From: Saccharofermentans sp.
Lineage (GTDB): Bacteria > Bacillota > Clostridia > Saccharofermentanales > Saccharofermentanaceae
Reading direction: 5' to 3'
Length of the DNA: 47,244 nucleotides
NCBI GenBank assembly: GCA_024403655.1
Contig: JAKSRK010000006.1
Location: 1 to 47,244 of the forward strand
In this document: piece by piece, positions 34,501-42,190 of the stretch
Layout: each line of letters opens with the position of its first letter
How positions within the stretch are numbered: position 1 is the stretch's first letter
The notes under the pieces: model-generated
Told to the model about the DNA's origin: nothing
The model's database searches: none
What the model saw: the letters and a program-made list of their open reading frames with translations, nothing else
Program-made: the position numbers and the translations under genes

Positions 34501-35135
34501 GCCTTCTCAGACTGCTCCTTCAAAGGACCTACTCTCTCGGAAAGTTCATTTAAAATATCATCAATTCTTACAAGGTTCTGCTCTGTGGAATTAAGCTTTC
34601 TCTCAGCTTCTTCCTTCCTGACTTTGAACTTAACAATACCTGAAGCTTCTTCAATAACTCTTCTTCTGTCTTCGGACTTGGTAGACAAAATCTCATCAAC
34701 TCGACCCTGACCTACGATGGAATAACCATCCTTACCAAGGCCTGTATCAAGGAAAAGAGCAACAATATCTTTAAGTCTGCAGTTAACACGGTTAATCTGA
34801 TATTCACTCTCGCCTGAGCGGTAGAGTCTTCTAGTAATCTGAATCTCGCCGTATTCGTAATCAAGGAAATGATTTGTATTGTCGAAAGTAAGAGATACTT
34901 CCGCATAGTTCATAGGCTTACGAGACTGCGTACCGTTGAAGATGACATCTTCCATCTTGCCGCCACGCAAAGTTTTGACACTCTGTTCACCCAATACCCA
35001 TCTGATGGCATCGGTTACATTAGACTTTCCGCTTCCGTTAGGTCCAACAACAGCGGTCATACCCTGATCAAACTCGATCAGAGTGTACTCAGGGAAGGAC
35101 TTAAATCCCTGGATCTCGAGCTTCTTTAAGTACAT
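31584..35135 (-). CDS. smc: Chromosome segregation protein SMC
   Basis: Condensin ATPase of 1183 residues, normal length. The N-terminal Walker A is GPNGSGKSN (31-39), followed by DAIRWVLGEQSVKTLRGG and the Q-loop region. A first coiled coil (about 170-500) is followed by a glycine-containing hinge (GIVGVIGDLISTRKEYETAIEIAL and GGSLTGGSVRRDSAGILGRAREI). A second coiled coil leads to the C-terminal head with signature LTLLSGGERCLTAIALLF and Walker B PFVILDEVEAALDDVN. It acts with ScpA and ScpB, which are not in the window. Confidence 0.98.
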   Translation of the reverse strand: MYLKKLEIQGFKSFPEYTLIEFDQGMTAVVGPNGSGKSNVTDAIRWVLGEQSVKTLRGGKMEDVIFNGTQSRKPMNYAEVSLTFDNTNHFLDYEYGEIQITRRLYRSGESEYQINRVNCRLKDIVALFLDTGLGKDGYSIVGQGRVDEILSTKSEDRRRVIEEASGIVKFKVRKEEAERKLNSTEQNLVRIDDILNELSERVGPLKEQSEKAMAYHKAYESLKENDIALLVRRIDDANNAMGDSGSVKEKLEAEIKEQEDRYIKFREDNSELSRKSEELDDMIEDKRQELSDVSEEMHDTLSDIKINEERLRQLTDAIASSDKEENDLKEEISRLKNDYAERIKKADDLLENANTEKKNTEEIIAQRDELLEEFKNSEKSNDSIKRNIESKTNELLDTKEKITSAAAQIAAMEDRLKELTNNRQVSSGLKSELEAKLKEADAAWHDMMEKEGEVTSDITSREEKLKTLSSDESKLLAKYEADNRAFVSDKARLKLLQDLESRKEGYQESVRRLFNEVGSNSHGIVGVIGDLISTRKEYETAIEIALASAIHNVVTKTEKNAADLIDVLKSKRLGRVTFLPIENIRPRSVDRNIEAACSRKHGYIGVASDLVDNPKEIDDIVSNLLGKILICETMEDARVIAREASHSLKVITLEGDCINAGGSLTGGSVRRDSAGILGRAREIEALKEKLVKTEQELSVAEAKRQELDEQTGDLKREVEQLNEQLKYFAMERVKAESEYRNVASRLEELESGIVDSEKLMHDISADKLKLQDDLDELNQIVKETEGELSDFREDILRSDNKNKEFNARLDELREKISKGNTEAEKILAERNGVLNLASHIKEQLNRAEAEMEELLAERNKDVSDSEALKKTLEEQKTASEDMRTVFDKMSEEVKKLNEEKALVEKERSGFVTKLTEINDEINHLRDKYNSLVSKYEKYITDIDFSKNRLWEDYETTYDNVAGKYPPVENINDTVKLISSLKAKIKALGPVNMNSIEEYKEISERYEFMMGQRNDIVEAKTNLEKVISELIEEMKTQFIDQFTIINENFKTVFTDLFNGGSAEIVLENEEDVLNCAIEIKAQPPGKKLQSLTLLSGGERCLTAIALLFAILQLRPSPFVILDEVEAALDDVNVSRFTDFVRRYCVRSQFILVTHRKGTMEACDRMYGVTMQERGISKILSMRIQ

Positions 35136-35195
35136 TAAGACCTTGATTCCTTCTTAAGATTAACGATTAATTATAACACAGTCTCAGGGAAACTA

Positions 35196-35903
35196 TCAGC
35201 CGAACATCTCCTGATATACCTGGATAGAAGCTTCAGCAGCCTTCTGCTCAGCATCTTTCTTACTGTGTCCCTTTGCTCTGGCTAGGAAACGCTCATCAGC
35301 GTATACTTCAACTTCAAATTCACGAAGATGTGCAGGACCGGATTCACCTACAAGGACAAAATCAATCTTATGCTGCTTATTCTTCATCTGAGCTATCTCA
35401 AGAAGTCTGCTCTTGTAATCAAGGAAAATCTTGCCGTCAACAGCATCCTTAATGGTCTGATCAAGATTAGAAAGAACTACCCTCTCTGCTTCAAAGAAGC
35501 CACCGTCAAAATATACAGCAGCAATAATAGACTCAAAAGCATCAGCCAAAGTGGAATCCTTATCCGTACCGCCGGTCTGAGCTTCGCCCTTACCAAGGAG
35601 AAGATAACTTCCCATATCGAGCTTTCTTGCTACAGCGGCAAAAGACCTCTCACAAACAATAATACTTCTGGTCTTAGACAGATAACCTTCATCAGCTTCA
35701 GGCTTTAACTCATAAAGCTTCTGACCGATCACAAGATCCATCACAGCATCACCTATATATTCGAGCCTCTGATTTGAACGGAAATGACCCATATTGTGTT
35801 CAAAGACATAGGTGGTGTGGGTAAATGCAAGTGTAAGAAGATCTCTGTTCTTAAAAGAATATCCGAGTGCCGCCTCGAACTCTCCGCTACTCAAATCCTT
35901 CAT
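35196..35903 (-). CDS. rnc: Ribonuclease III
   Basis: Double-stranded-RNA endonuclease for rRNA maturation and mRNA processing, 235 residues. The signature NQRLEYIGDAVMDLVIG (44-60) holds the catalytic E and D; the second pair is in LADAFESIIAAVYFDGGF. A C-terminal dsRNA-binding domain follows (DYKSRLLEIAQ... and ARAKGHSKKDAEQKAAEASIQVY). The residue before R-L-E is Gln where most family members have Glu; that position is at the dimer interface and not in the metal site. AGGTGA precedes the ATG. The gene starts only 25 bp past the acpP terminator, so expression may rely on read-through. Confidence 0.96.
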   Translation of the reverse strand: MKDLSSGEFEAALGYSFKNRDLLTLAFTHTTYVFEHNMGHFRSNQRLEYIGDAVMDLVIGQKLYELKPEADEGYLSKTRSIIVCERSFAAVARKLDMGSYLLLGKGEAQTGGTDKDSTLADAFESIIAAVYFDGGFFEAERVVLSNLDQTIKDAVDGKIFLDYKSRLLEIAQMKNKQHKIDFVLVGESGPAHLREFEVEVYADERFLARAKGHSKKDAEQKAAEASIQVYQEMFG

Positions 35904-35916
35904 AATTCACCTGTAA

Positions 35917-35953
35917 ATATAAAGAAAGGCTGAATGCAATCATGCATCCAGCC
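35917..35953 (-). terminator. Terminator or attenuator between acpP and rnc
   Basis: Minus-strand GGCTGGATGCA pairs with TGCATTCAGCC (11 bp, one G-U) around a TGAT loop, followed by TTTCTTTATATTT. It separates the abundant acpP message from rnc-smc-ftsY and leaves no obvious room for a separate rnc promoter. Confidence 0.75.
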
Positions 35954-35975
35954 AATCCTTAATAAAGCAATTCAA

Positions 35976-36218
35976 TTACTCAGCGAGACCCTTGATGTAC
36001 TCTACTGCATCACCAACTGTGCCAACCTTCTCAGCAACTTCGTCGGGGATGGAAACATCAAACTCCTGCTCCATAGCCATAACAAGCTCAACCATATCAA
36101 GAGAATCTGCATTCAAATCATCTACAAAAGATGAATCCATAGTGATCTTATCCTCTTCTACACCAAGCTGATCTACGATCATTGACTTAATGCTATCGAA
36201 TACTTCTTCGTTTGTCAT
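35976..36218 (-). CDS. acpP: Acyl carrier protein
   Basis: Acyl carrier of fatty acid synthesis, 80 residues and acidic. The phosphopantetheine attachment serine is S39 in [19 protein letters not shown]. The four-helix layout and length are standard. GGAGGT lies 9 bases before the ATG. In many Firmicutes acpP follows plsX or fabD; here it follows pgsA after a 93 bp gap with its own promoter, and precedes rnc. Confidence 0.97.
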   Translation of the reverse strand: MTNEEVFDSIKSMIVDQLGVEEDKITMDSSFVDDLNADSLDMVELVMAMEQEFDVSIPDEVAEKVGTVGDAVEYIKGLAE

Positions 36219-36237
36219 AATAAAATACCTCCGTAGT

Positions 36238-36288
36238 GATTGACATTCAATCTACAATACTTTTAATGGAACGACGTAGAATTGTCAA
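36238..36288 (-). promoter_or_regulatory. acpP promoter with a promoter-proximal inverted repeat
   Basis: Minus-strand TTGACA (36283-36288) is a consensus -35; a 17 bp spacer leads to TAAAAG (36260-36265), a weak -10. Transcription should start near 36253. The perfect inverted repeat GATTGA-ATG-TCAATC (36238-36252) begins there. It does not match the known FapR site, so it is either another operator or a 5' hairpin. Confidence 0.55.
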
Positions 36289-36311
36289 TAGTATATTTCA
36301 AAAATAAGAAA

Positions 36312-36935
36312 TCAATCAGCGTTCTTGAAGTAACTCAAATTCTTCAAAAGATAATCCATACCAGAGATTATTGTCATAACAACGCAGATGATAAACAACA
36401 CGTCACCGACAATAGTAATGGCATTTACAGGATAGTTTGCATAATCATATGTATAGCCGCCTATTCTGAGGAAAGTAGGCTCAAACATAAGATAGATGAT
36501 AGCAATCATCTGAGTAGTAGTCTTAATCTTACCAATCATCTTGGCTGCCATAACTACACCCTTCTCAGCTGCAAGCATTCTTATACCTGTTACCATGAAC
36601 TCACGAAGAATGATTATTGCAAGAAGCCATGCAGATACTCTGTGAAGCTCTACAAAAGCAATAAGAATAGCAATTACAAGCATCTTATCAGCGAGTGAAT
36701 CAAGGAACTTTCCGAGATTGGTAATAAGGTTATACTTTCTTGCAATCTTACCGTCTGCCATATCAGTCAGGGAAGCAATAATGAATACTATTGCAGCAAT
36801 AAGCATACCTGATGTGGCAATAAATGAATTCCAGCCTGCGGGTTCAAATCCGTAAATCTTTATGGGAAGCATAAAGAGCATCGTAACCGGAATAAGGATA
36901 ATCCTTAAAAGCGACAATTTATTAGGTAAATTCAT
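36312..36935 (-). CDS. pgsA: CDP-diacylglycerol-glycerol-3-phosphate 3-phosphatidyltransferase
   Basis: Integral membrane enzyme that makes phosphatidylglycerophosphate, the committed step to phosphatidylglycerol and cardiolipin. It has 207 residues. The CDP-alcohol phosphotransferase motif D-G-x2-A-R-x8-G-x3-D-x3-D is exact in ADGKIARKYNLITNLGKFLD plus SLAD. The start MNLPNKLSLLRIILIPV is typical. Further helices follow (AWLLAIIILREFMVTGIRM). Its ATG overlaps the rimO stop by four bases (ATGA) with AGGAG inside the end of rimO, so the two are coupled. Confidence 0.95.
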   Translation of the reverse strand: MNLPNKLSLLRIILIPVTMLFMLPIKIYGFEPAGWNSFIATSGMLIAAIVFIIASLTDMADGKIARKYNLITNLGKFLDSLADKMLVIAILIAFVELHRVSAWLLAIIILREFMVTGIRMLAAEKGVVMAAKMIGKIKTTTQMIAIIYLMFEPTFLRIGGYTYDYANYPVNAITIVGDVLFIICVVMTIISGMDYLLKNLSYFKNAD

Positions 36936-38287
36936 ACAGTAACTCCTGTCATTTCATATTCTGAAGCTTCGAGTATCTTTACTTTATACCTGCAGCCAAC
37001 AACAAGCTCTTCTTCCCTTGTTGAAGCAACATATATAACCGGATCAACTTCCGGTGCCTCACCGTAGCTTCGTCCGACATAAAATATACCATCATCGGAA
37101 ACAGAATCAATAGTTACGATAACTTCGGATCCTATACGGGCATTATTGCTCTCAAGAGATATCTGCTGCTGTGTCTCGTAAACAATATCAAATCTAGCCT
37201 GTTTGATGTCTTCAGGCACCTGATCGGGCATATCGTAAGCCAAAGTACCTTCTTCGGGTGAGAAAATAAAGCAGCCGAGTCTGTCAAACTTCCACTTCTT
37301 AAGGTTAGATACAAGATTATTGAAGGATTCTTCAGTCTCACCGGGGAATCCGACCATAACTGTTGTACGCACAATAAGATTAGGGATACGAGCCCTTAAC
37401 TTCTCAAGTCTCTCGGTTATCTTATCAGCTGTCTCATGACGCTTCATTGCCTTCAATATAGCATCATCACCATGCTGGATAGGAATATCCAGATAATTGG
37501 CAACCTTGGGATTAGAAGCAATCTCTTCAATAAGTTCATCCGTGATTCCGTCAAGATAACCGTACATTACACGAATTACTTCAATTCCTTCAATCTCAGA
37601 TAACTTATGCAAAAGCAAAGGAAGAGAACGACTCTTGTTATCTATTCCATAATTAGTCGTATCCTGTGCTGCAAGGATAATCTCCTTAACACCCTTAGCG
37701 GCAATATTCTTAGCATCCTCGAGAATATCTTCCATGGGACGAGATACAAACTTACCACGAATGAGAGGGATAGCACAGAAAGCACACTTATGCAGGCATC
37801 CTTCGCCAATCTTAAGCCATGCATAACCTGAAGTAGACAGTTCCCTGTCATCTCTCATATGCTCAAGTCCGCCTGCTTCTGATACATATGAATTAGTAAA
37901 AGTCTCAGACTCATATAAAGAATCTAAAGCAGTACAAATATCCTTATAGTGAGACGTACCAAGCACAATATCAACCTCAGGAAGCTCTTTGAGGATATCT
38001 CCCGAATATCTCTGAGGCAGGCAACCTGATACGATAATATGCTGAAGCTTACCGTGATTCTCACCATCAGCCTTATAATCGGCTGCATCAAGAATTGCTC
38101 TTATTGCTTCAGTCTTGGCAGACTCGATAAAGCCACATGTATTAATGACGGCAACATCGGCATCAGCCATATCTTCTACAATATTGTAGCCATGATCCTT
38201 GATACTTTTGACCATGCATTCGGCATCTACCAGGTTCTTGGAACAGCCCAATGCAACCATTGTTACGTTAATTTCATTTCTTTCCAT
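36932..38287 (-). CDS. rimO: Ribosomal protein S12 methylthiotransferase RimO
   Basis: Radical SAM enzyme that methylthiolates an aspartate of ribosomal protein S12, 451 residues. The N-terminal UPF0004 domain has VALGCSKNLVDAECM, INTCGF and VSGCLPQRY, which supply the three cysteines of the auxiliary cluster. The radical SAM CxxxCxxC is in GEGCLHKCAFCAIPLIRG. The C-terminal TRAM domain includes SEVIVTIDSVSDDGIFYVGRSYGEAPEVDP. YCLDH-like features of MiaB are absent, and the EAPEVDP ending favours RimO. No Shine-Dalgarno precedes the ATG, and a -10 box lies only 7 bases upstream, so the mRNA may be leaderless. Confidence 0.95.
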   Translation of the reverse strand: MERNEINVTMVALGCSKNLVDAECMVKSIKDHGYNIVEDMADADVAVINTCGFIESAKTEAIRAILDAADYKADGENHGKLQHIIVSGCLPQRYSGDILKELPEVDIVLGTSHYKDICTALDSLYESETFTNSYVSEAGGLEHMRDDRELSTSGYAWLKIGEGCLHKCAFCAIPLIRGKFVSRPMEDILEDAKNIAAKGVKEIILAAQDTTNYGIDNKSRSLPLLLHKLSEIEGIEVIRVMYGYLDGITDELIEEIASNPKVANYLDIPIQHGDDAILKAMKRHETADKITERLEKLRARIPNLIVRTTVMVGFPGETEESFNNLVSNLKKWKFDRLGCFIFSPEEGTLAYDMPDQVPEDIKQARFDIVYETQQQISLESNNARIGSEVIVTIDSVSDDGIFYVGRSYGEAPEVDPVIYVASTREEELVVGCRYKVKILEASEYEMTGVTV

Positions 38288-38294
38288 AAGACAT

Positions 38295-38303
38295 ATATTA
38301 CCA
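38295..38303 (-). promoter_or_regulatory. Extended -10 box just before rimO
   Basis: Minus-strand TGGTAATAT fits the TGn-TATAAT extended -10 pattern (hexamer TAATAT at 38295-38300). The expected start, about 7 bases downstream, coincides with the rimO ATG at 38287. No clear -35 is visible because that region is the recX terminator. Confidence 0.4.
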
Positions 38304-38307
38304 TAAG

Positions 38308-38339
38308 AAAAATAGAAAAGACCGTCAATTCAGACGGCC
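38308..38339 (-). terminator. Terminator of recA-recX
   Basis: Minus-strand GGCCGTC pairs with GACGGTC (one G-U) around TGAATT and is followed by TTTTCTATTTTT. It lies about 44 bases after the recX stop. Confidence 0.85.
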
Positions 38340-38382
38340 TCTTCATTATCCATAATCTAACTAAATAAATGAGCCACGCGGG

Positions 38383-38856
38383 TTATGTGGATTGTTCATT
38401 TATCAGCTTTCTTATTACAGACGTAACCAAATCAGGCTTATAGCCTCTTCTAGAAGCAATTGAGATTATATCATGCAGTTCTGCTTCAGAATATAGAGTT
38501 GGTAATATATCAGGATAATATGATTTGATTAATCTCTCGCAAGAAATGCGATCATCATCATATTCATCCATAAGTGTTGTTATGCTGTTCCGATCAATTC
38601 CTGATGCATATAGTCTCTGCGCGAGCATAGCCTTACTTTCCTGCTTCTTTCCCACTCTGGAAGCCAGAACCTTACGCCCTGCTCTGATATTGTCAATATA
38701 TTCGCGCTCAACAAGTGAAGCAACAGCAGCACGAGCAGTATCGGAATCAAATCCTTTACGGACGAGAAATTCATACACCTTACCGGAGGAATATACTGCT
38801 ATGCCAATATGTCTGATACCTGCAGAGACTGCATCGGAAACACTATACGGGTCCAT
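38383..38856 (-). CDS. recX: Regulatory protein RecX
   Basis: Modulator that binds RecA filaments and inhibits RecA activity, 157 residues. It is an alpha-helical three-helix-repeat protein. The recognisable repeat is KVYEFLVRKGFDSDTARAAVASLVEREYIDN, followed by KLARRGV-like segments (AMLAQRLYASGIDRNSITTLMDE). Its ATG shares one base with the recA stop (TAATG), so the regulator is made in fixed ratio to RecA and falls under the same SOS control. Confidence 0.9.
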   Translation of the reverse strand: MDPYSVSDAVSAGIRHIGIAVYSSGKVYEFLVRKGFDSDTARAAVASLVEREYIDNIRAGRKVLASRVGKKQESKAMLAQRLYASGIDRNSITTLMDEYDDDRISCERLIKSYYPDILPTLYSEAELHDIISIASRRGYKPDLVTSVIRKLINEQST

Positions 38857-39977
38857 TACATATCAATTCCTAAGATATCGTCATCCTCAGTGAATTCTTC
38901 TTCGACATCCTGGTCTTCAACAACAGCCTCAGAAGGATCTGCGGGCTTATAGGAATCTCTTACAAGCTGCTCAATCTCGTCTCTGATATCAGTATTATCA
39001 AGAAGATACTGTCGTGCATTATCCTTACCCTGACCGATCTTCTGGCCCTTATATGCAAACCAGGAACCACTCTTCTCGATGATGTTGTTCTCAACAGCAA
39101 GGTCAATAATGCAGCTCTCCTTGGAGATACCCATACCATACATGATATCGAACTCAGCTTCCTTGAACGGAGGAGCAACCTTATTCTTAACAACCTTAAC
39201 TCTTACGTGGTTACCGATAACTTCAGTACCATTACGAAGTGTCTCAGTCTTCCTGACATCAAGTCTTACAGAAGAATAGAACTTAAGTGCACGTCCACCC
39301 GTTGTAGTCTCAGGATTACCGAACATAATTCCAACCTTCTCACGAAGCTGATTGATAAAGATACATACTGTACCGGACTTGGCAATAATACCTGTAAGCT
39401 TACGAAGGGCCTGGCTCATAAGTCTTGCCTGAAGACCTACATGAGAATCACCCATCTCACCTTCAATCTCGGCTCTGGGAACAAGTGCAGCTACGGAGTC
39501 GATAACGATAACATCAATACCACCGCTTCGAACAAGTGTCTCAGTAATCTCAAGAGCCTGCTCACCTGTATCAGGCTGAGCAAGAAGAAGATTATCAACA
39601 TCAACACCGATCTTACCTGCATATACAGCATCAAGAGCATGCTCAGCATCGATAAATGCACATGTGCCGCCCATCTTCTGAGCCTCGGCAACACAGTGAA
39701 GTGCTACTGTAGTCTTACCTGAAGATTCAGGTCCGTAAATCTCAATGATTCTTCCACGGGGAAGTCCGCCAACTCCAAGTGCAATATCAAGTGTCAGTGA
39801 ACCTGTGGGAATTGTCTCTATATCAACTACTTCCTGATCGCCCATTCTCATTACAGAACCCTTGCCGAACTGCTTCTCGATCTGAGCCATTGCAGCTTCA
39901 AGTGCCTTCTTACGCTCGCTTTGATCTGTAATGGGTACCTGCTGTACGCTGGACTTAGAAGAATTTTTCTTAGCCAT
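38856..39977 (-). CDS. recA: Recombinase RecA
   Basis: DNA strand-exchange ATPase and LexA co-protease, 373 residues. P-loop GPESSGKTT (82-90). The core also has [50 protein letters not shown] and the L2 loop [28 protein letters not shown]. The acidic C-terminal tail ([15 protein letters not shown]) is typical and dampens activity. GGAGG lies 9 bases before the ATG. It is transcribed from its own promoter with an SOS box. Confidence 0.99.
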   Translation of the reverse strand: MAKKNSSKSSVQQVPITDQSERKKALEAAMAQIEKQFGKGSVMRMGDQEVVDIETIPTGSLTLDIALGVGGLPRGRIIEIYGPESSGKTTVALHCVAEAQKMGGTCAFIDAEHALDAVYAGKIGVDVDNLLLAQPDTGEQALEITETLVRSGGIDVIVIDSVAALVPRAEIEGEMGDSHVGLQARLMSQALRKLTGIIAKSGTVCIFINQLREKVGIMFGNPETTTGGRALKFYSSVRLDVRKTETLRNGTEVIGNHVRVKVVKNKVAPPFKEAEFDIMYGMGISKESCIIDLAVENNIIEKSGSWFAYKGQKIGQGKDNARQYLLDNTDIRDEIEQLVRDSYKPADPSEAVVEDQDVEEEFTEDDDILGIDM

Positions 39978-39999
39978 TATATAAATCCTCCGCTTCTGT

Positions 40000-40011
40000 G
40001 AACGTTTGTTC
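40000..40011 (-). promoter_or_regulatory. LexA (SOS) box upstream of recA
   Basis: GAAC-GTTT-GTTC on the plus strand, an exact match to the Gram-positive LexA site GAAC-N4-GTTC. It lies about 10-20 bases downstream of the expected recA start site, so bound LexA would block transcription. It predicts a LexA repressor elsewhere in the genome. Confidence 0.85.
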
Positions 40012-40027
40012 TTAACTTTACAAAATG

Positions 40028-40056
40028 ATTGTATAGTTAGCCTATCGATAAGTCAA
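40028..40056 (-). promoter_or_regulatory. recA promoter
   Basis: Minus-strand TTGACT (40051-40056), an ideal 17 bp spacer and TACAAT (40028-40033). The predicted start near 40021 gives a leader of about 45 bases containing the SOS box. Confidence 0.8.
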
Positions 40057-40110
40057 TGGATTTGCAAGGAAAATCAAACAAAATTTTCAACAAACAAGAA
40101 CAAAGGGTTA

Positions 40111-41700
40111 TTAATGGGACTTTCTAAGCAATTTAGCCTTATATTTATTAATCCATTCAGTAGCCTGAGGCATCTTAAGAGCTATTGCACAGACGAAGTA
40201 AACAACAACGCAGGACGCACCTTTTATGGCAATTCTGATGAGCTGATCAATCTTACCGCCGCTTTGTGCAATAAGCTTATGAAGAAGCAGCAATACTGCA
40301 GACATTACAAGTGTACAAACAGCAGCCTTGATAAAGAAAGGAAGCATATTATGGAGCGCTACTCTCTTATCCTTTTCATATATGATTATTAACACTGCGA
40401 GCTGAATACAGCTTGTTAAGGTATAAGCAATAGTAAGAGACAGGAGTCCGAGCCCCTGAGATATGAAGAGCTTGCAAAGTAGAGGATTAGAAATCAGACA
40501 GATACTTCCGGCAAGAAGAGGAATCTTGGTCTTCCCCATTGCATAGAAAGACTGATTGAAGATATATACCATTGAGTGTGTAATTATCGCACCCGAATAT
40601 CCGATAAGGAACAGACCTGCTCTTGAAGCATCTTCCTCAGTATAGTTGGAACTCCACTGGAATACTGCCTTTATGACATCTGAATTCATAATGAGCATAA
40701 ATGCGGCAGACGGAATGGTAAGGAACAAAGCACTCTTAAGTCTAGATGCAAGAAGCGAAGAACATTCATCGTACTTTTTCTCGCCGTACAAAGCAGCATA
40801 AGAAGGAAGCATAACGCTACCGATAGCTACTGCAAAAATTCCGTAAGGAAGCTGCCAGACAGTGGAAGCATTTCGAAGAAGGAATGTAACATGCTCAGGG
40901 AACTGCTCTGCAAATATATTCAGGACTGCCATGTTAATCCTTACAACAGAGGCAGACAGAAGTATCGGCAGTGCGATAAGAACCAGCTTTCTGAACTCAG
41001 TGTCCTTAGGCTCGAATCTGAATCTGAACTTCCTTAGGATATCGTGGCCGCAGAACAGCTGGAAAAGAAAGTAGATAAGAGCAGAAAGCATTATTCCTGC
41101 TGTGGTAAGCATGAGTTTCTTCTCGGAATTACCTGCAAATAAAAGGATAGAACCCAAAACACAAAAATTATAAACAGTTGGTCCGAATGCTGTAGATCCG
41201 AATCTCTTATAACTGTTAAGAATACCTATGGAAAGCGCCGCGAGCATCATGAAGAAAACCTGCGGGAAAAGCCACTTGGACGCCATAGCAGCCAGGTGGG
41301 ATACCTCTGTACCCTTCTGTTCAGAACGGAATATAGCGAACATAGGCTCGGCAAAAATAACACCGAGGGCACATACTGCTATAACCAGTACCGAGAATAC
41401 GGATATAAAGATATTAACTGCTCTCCATCCCTTCTCCTCTTCTCCTTTTGCTATGGAAGAAGCAAGTGTGGGAGTAATAGCCGACTGAATTGCACCACCT
41501 ACAAGGAGGTCAAATACAATATCCGGGATGGTAAAAGCCAATGTGAAACTGTCTCTGTAAACTGCGTCGAATCTGGCCGACACAAAAATATCTCTTAAAA
41601 AGCCCGAACACTTTGAAAAAACAAGCCCCAGCATCATAAGAGCCGTTGCTACGGCCATGCTGGCAGGACGCCTGGACTTGGAGGTTGCTGTCTTACTCAT
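40111..41700 (-). CDS. murJ: Lipid II flippase MurJ
   Basis: Polytopic membrane protein of the MOP superfamily that flips lipid-linked peptidoglycan precursor, 529 residues with about 14 predicted helices. Typical features are ATALMMLGLVFSKCSGFLRDIFVSARFDA near the start with its conserved arginine, the DIVFDLLVGGAIQSAITPTLAS segment and QLPYGIFAVAIGSVMLPSYA in the second half. It ends in a short basic tail (NKYKAKLLRKSH). Its ATG lies inside the end of cinA (8 bp overlap) with AAGGAG four bases away. It is the last gene of the proC-to-murJ run; no clear terminator is seen after it. Confidence 0.93.
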   Translation of the reverse strand: MSKTATSKSRRPASMAVATALMMLGLVFSKCSGFLRDIFVSARFDAVYRDSFTLAFTIPDIVFDLLVGGAIQSAITPTLASSIAKGEEEKGWRAVNIFISVFSVLVIAVCALGVIFAEPMFAIFRSEQKGTEVSHLAAMASKWLFPQVFFMMLAALSIGILNSYKRFGSTAFGPTVYNFCVLGSILLFAGNSEKKLMLTTAGIMLSALIYFLFQLFCGHDILRKFRFRFEPKDTEFRKLVLIALPILLSASVVRINMAVLNIFAEQFPEHVTFLLRNASTVWQLPYGIFAVAIGSVMLPSYAALYGEKKYDECSSLLASRLKSALFLTIPSAAFMLIMNSDVIKAVFQWSSNYTEEDASRAGLFLIGYSGAIITHSMVYIFNQSFYAMGKTKIPLLAGSICLISNPLLCKLFISQGLGLLSLTIAYTLTSCIQLAVLIIIYEKDKRVALHNMLPFFIKAAVCTLVMSAVLLLLHKLIAQSGGKIDQLIRIAIKGASCVVVYFVCAIALKMPQATEWINKYKAKLLRKSH

Positions 41701-42190
41701 ATTTCTCCTTAAGATAAGAAATGACGGTATCGTAAATAAACTCTACCGAAGCCTTTCGGACTTCGTCGCGAAGCCCCTCGAAATGCTGAGTAAATGTATC
41801 ACATTTATCTTCATAAGAAAAGCCGAAGCATACAGTTCCGTTCATTTCATCAGATGACATCTCATAGTCACCGGCATAGCCTGTAGCTGAGAAAGAAATA
41901 TCAGATGAGGTAAGCTTTCTTACACCCTTTGCCATCTCCTCGGCGCATTCTTCTGATACTTCAGTATGCTTCTTAATAGTAGCAGCAGATACTCCGAGGA
42001 CATTAATCTTAATCTCATTTGTATAAGAGACGACACCGCCCTTAAGCACTTCGGAACTTCCGGGAACATCAACGAGTCTTGAAGCAACCATTCCGCCGGT
42101 AAGACTCTCAGCAAAAGATATGCTGAGGCCGGCCTTCTTAAGAAGCTTCATAAGTTCTTCAGCCTTAAGGTAGAGATTATCAAATACCAT
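41693..42190 (-). CDS. CinA C-terminal-domain protein (PncC-type nicotinamide-nucleotide amidase)
   Basis: A 165-residue protein that consists only of the CinA C-terminal domain. The family hydrolyses nicotinamide mononucleotide to nicotinate mononucleotide in NAD salvage. The signature is SISFAESLTGGMVASRLVDVPGSSEVLKGGVVSYTNEIK with the conserved E-S-x-T-G-G, then FSATGYAG. The N-terminal molybdopterin-like domain of full-length CinA is absent. The start overlaps the ftsK stop (TGATG), and murJ overlaps its end, so it is embedded in one operon. Confidence 0.92.
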   Translation of the reverse strand: MVFDNLYLKAEELMKLLKKAGLSISFAESLTGGMVASRLVDVPGSSEVLKGGVVSYTNEIKINVLGVSAATIKKHTEVSEECAEEMAKGVRKLTSSDISFSATGYAGDYEMSSDEMNGTVCFGFSYEDKCDTFTQHFEGLRDEVRKASVEFIYDTVISYLKEKYE

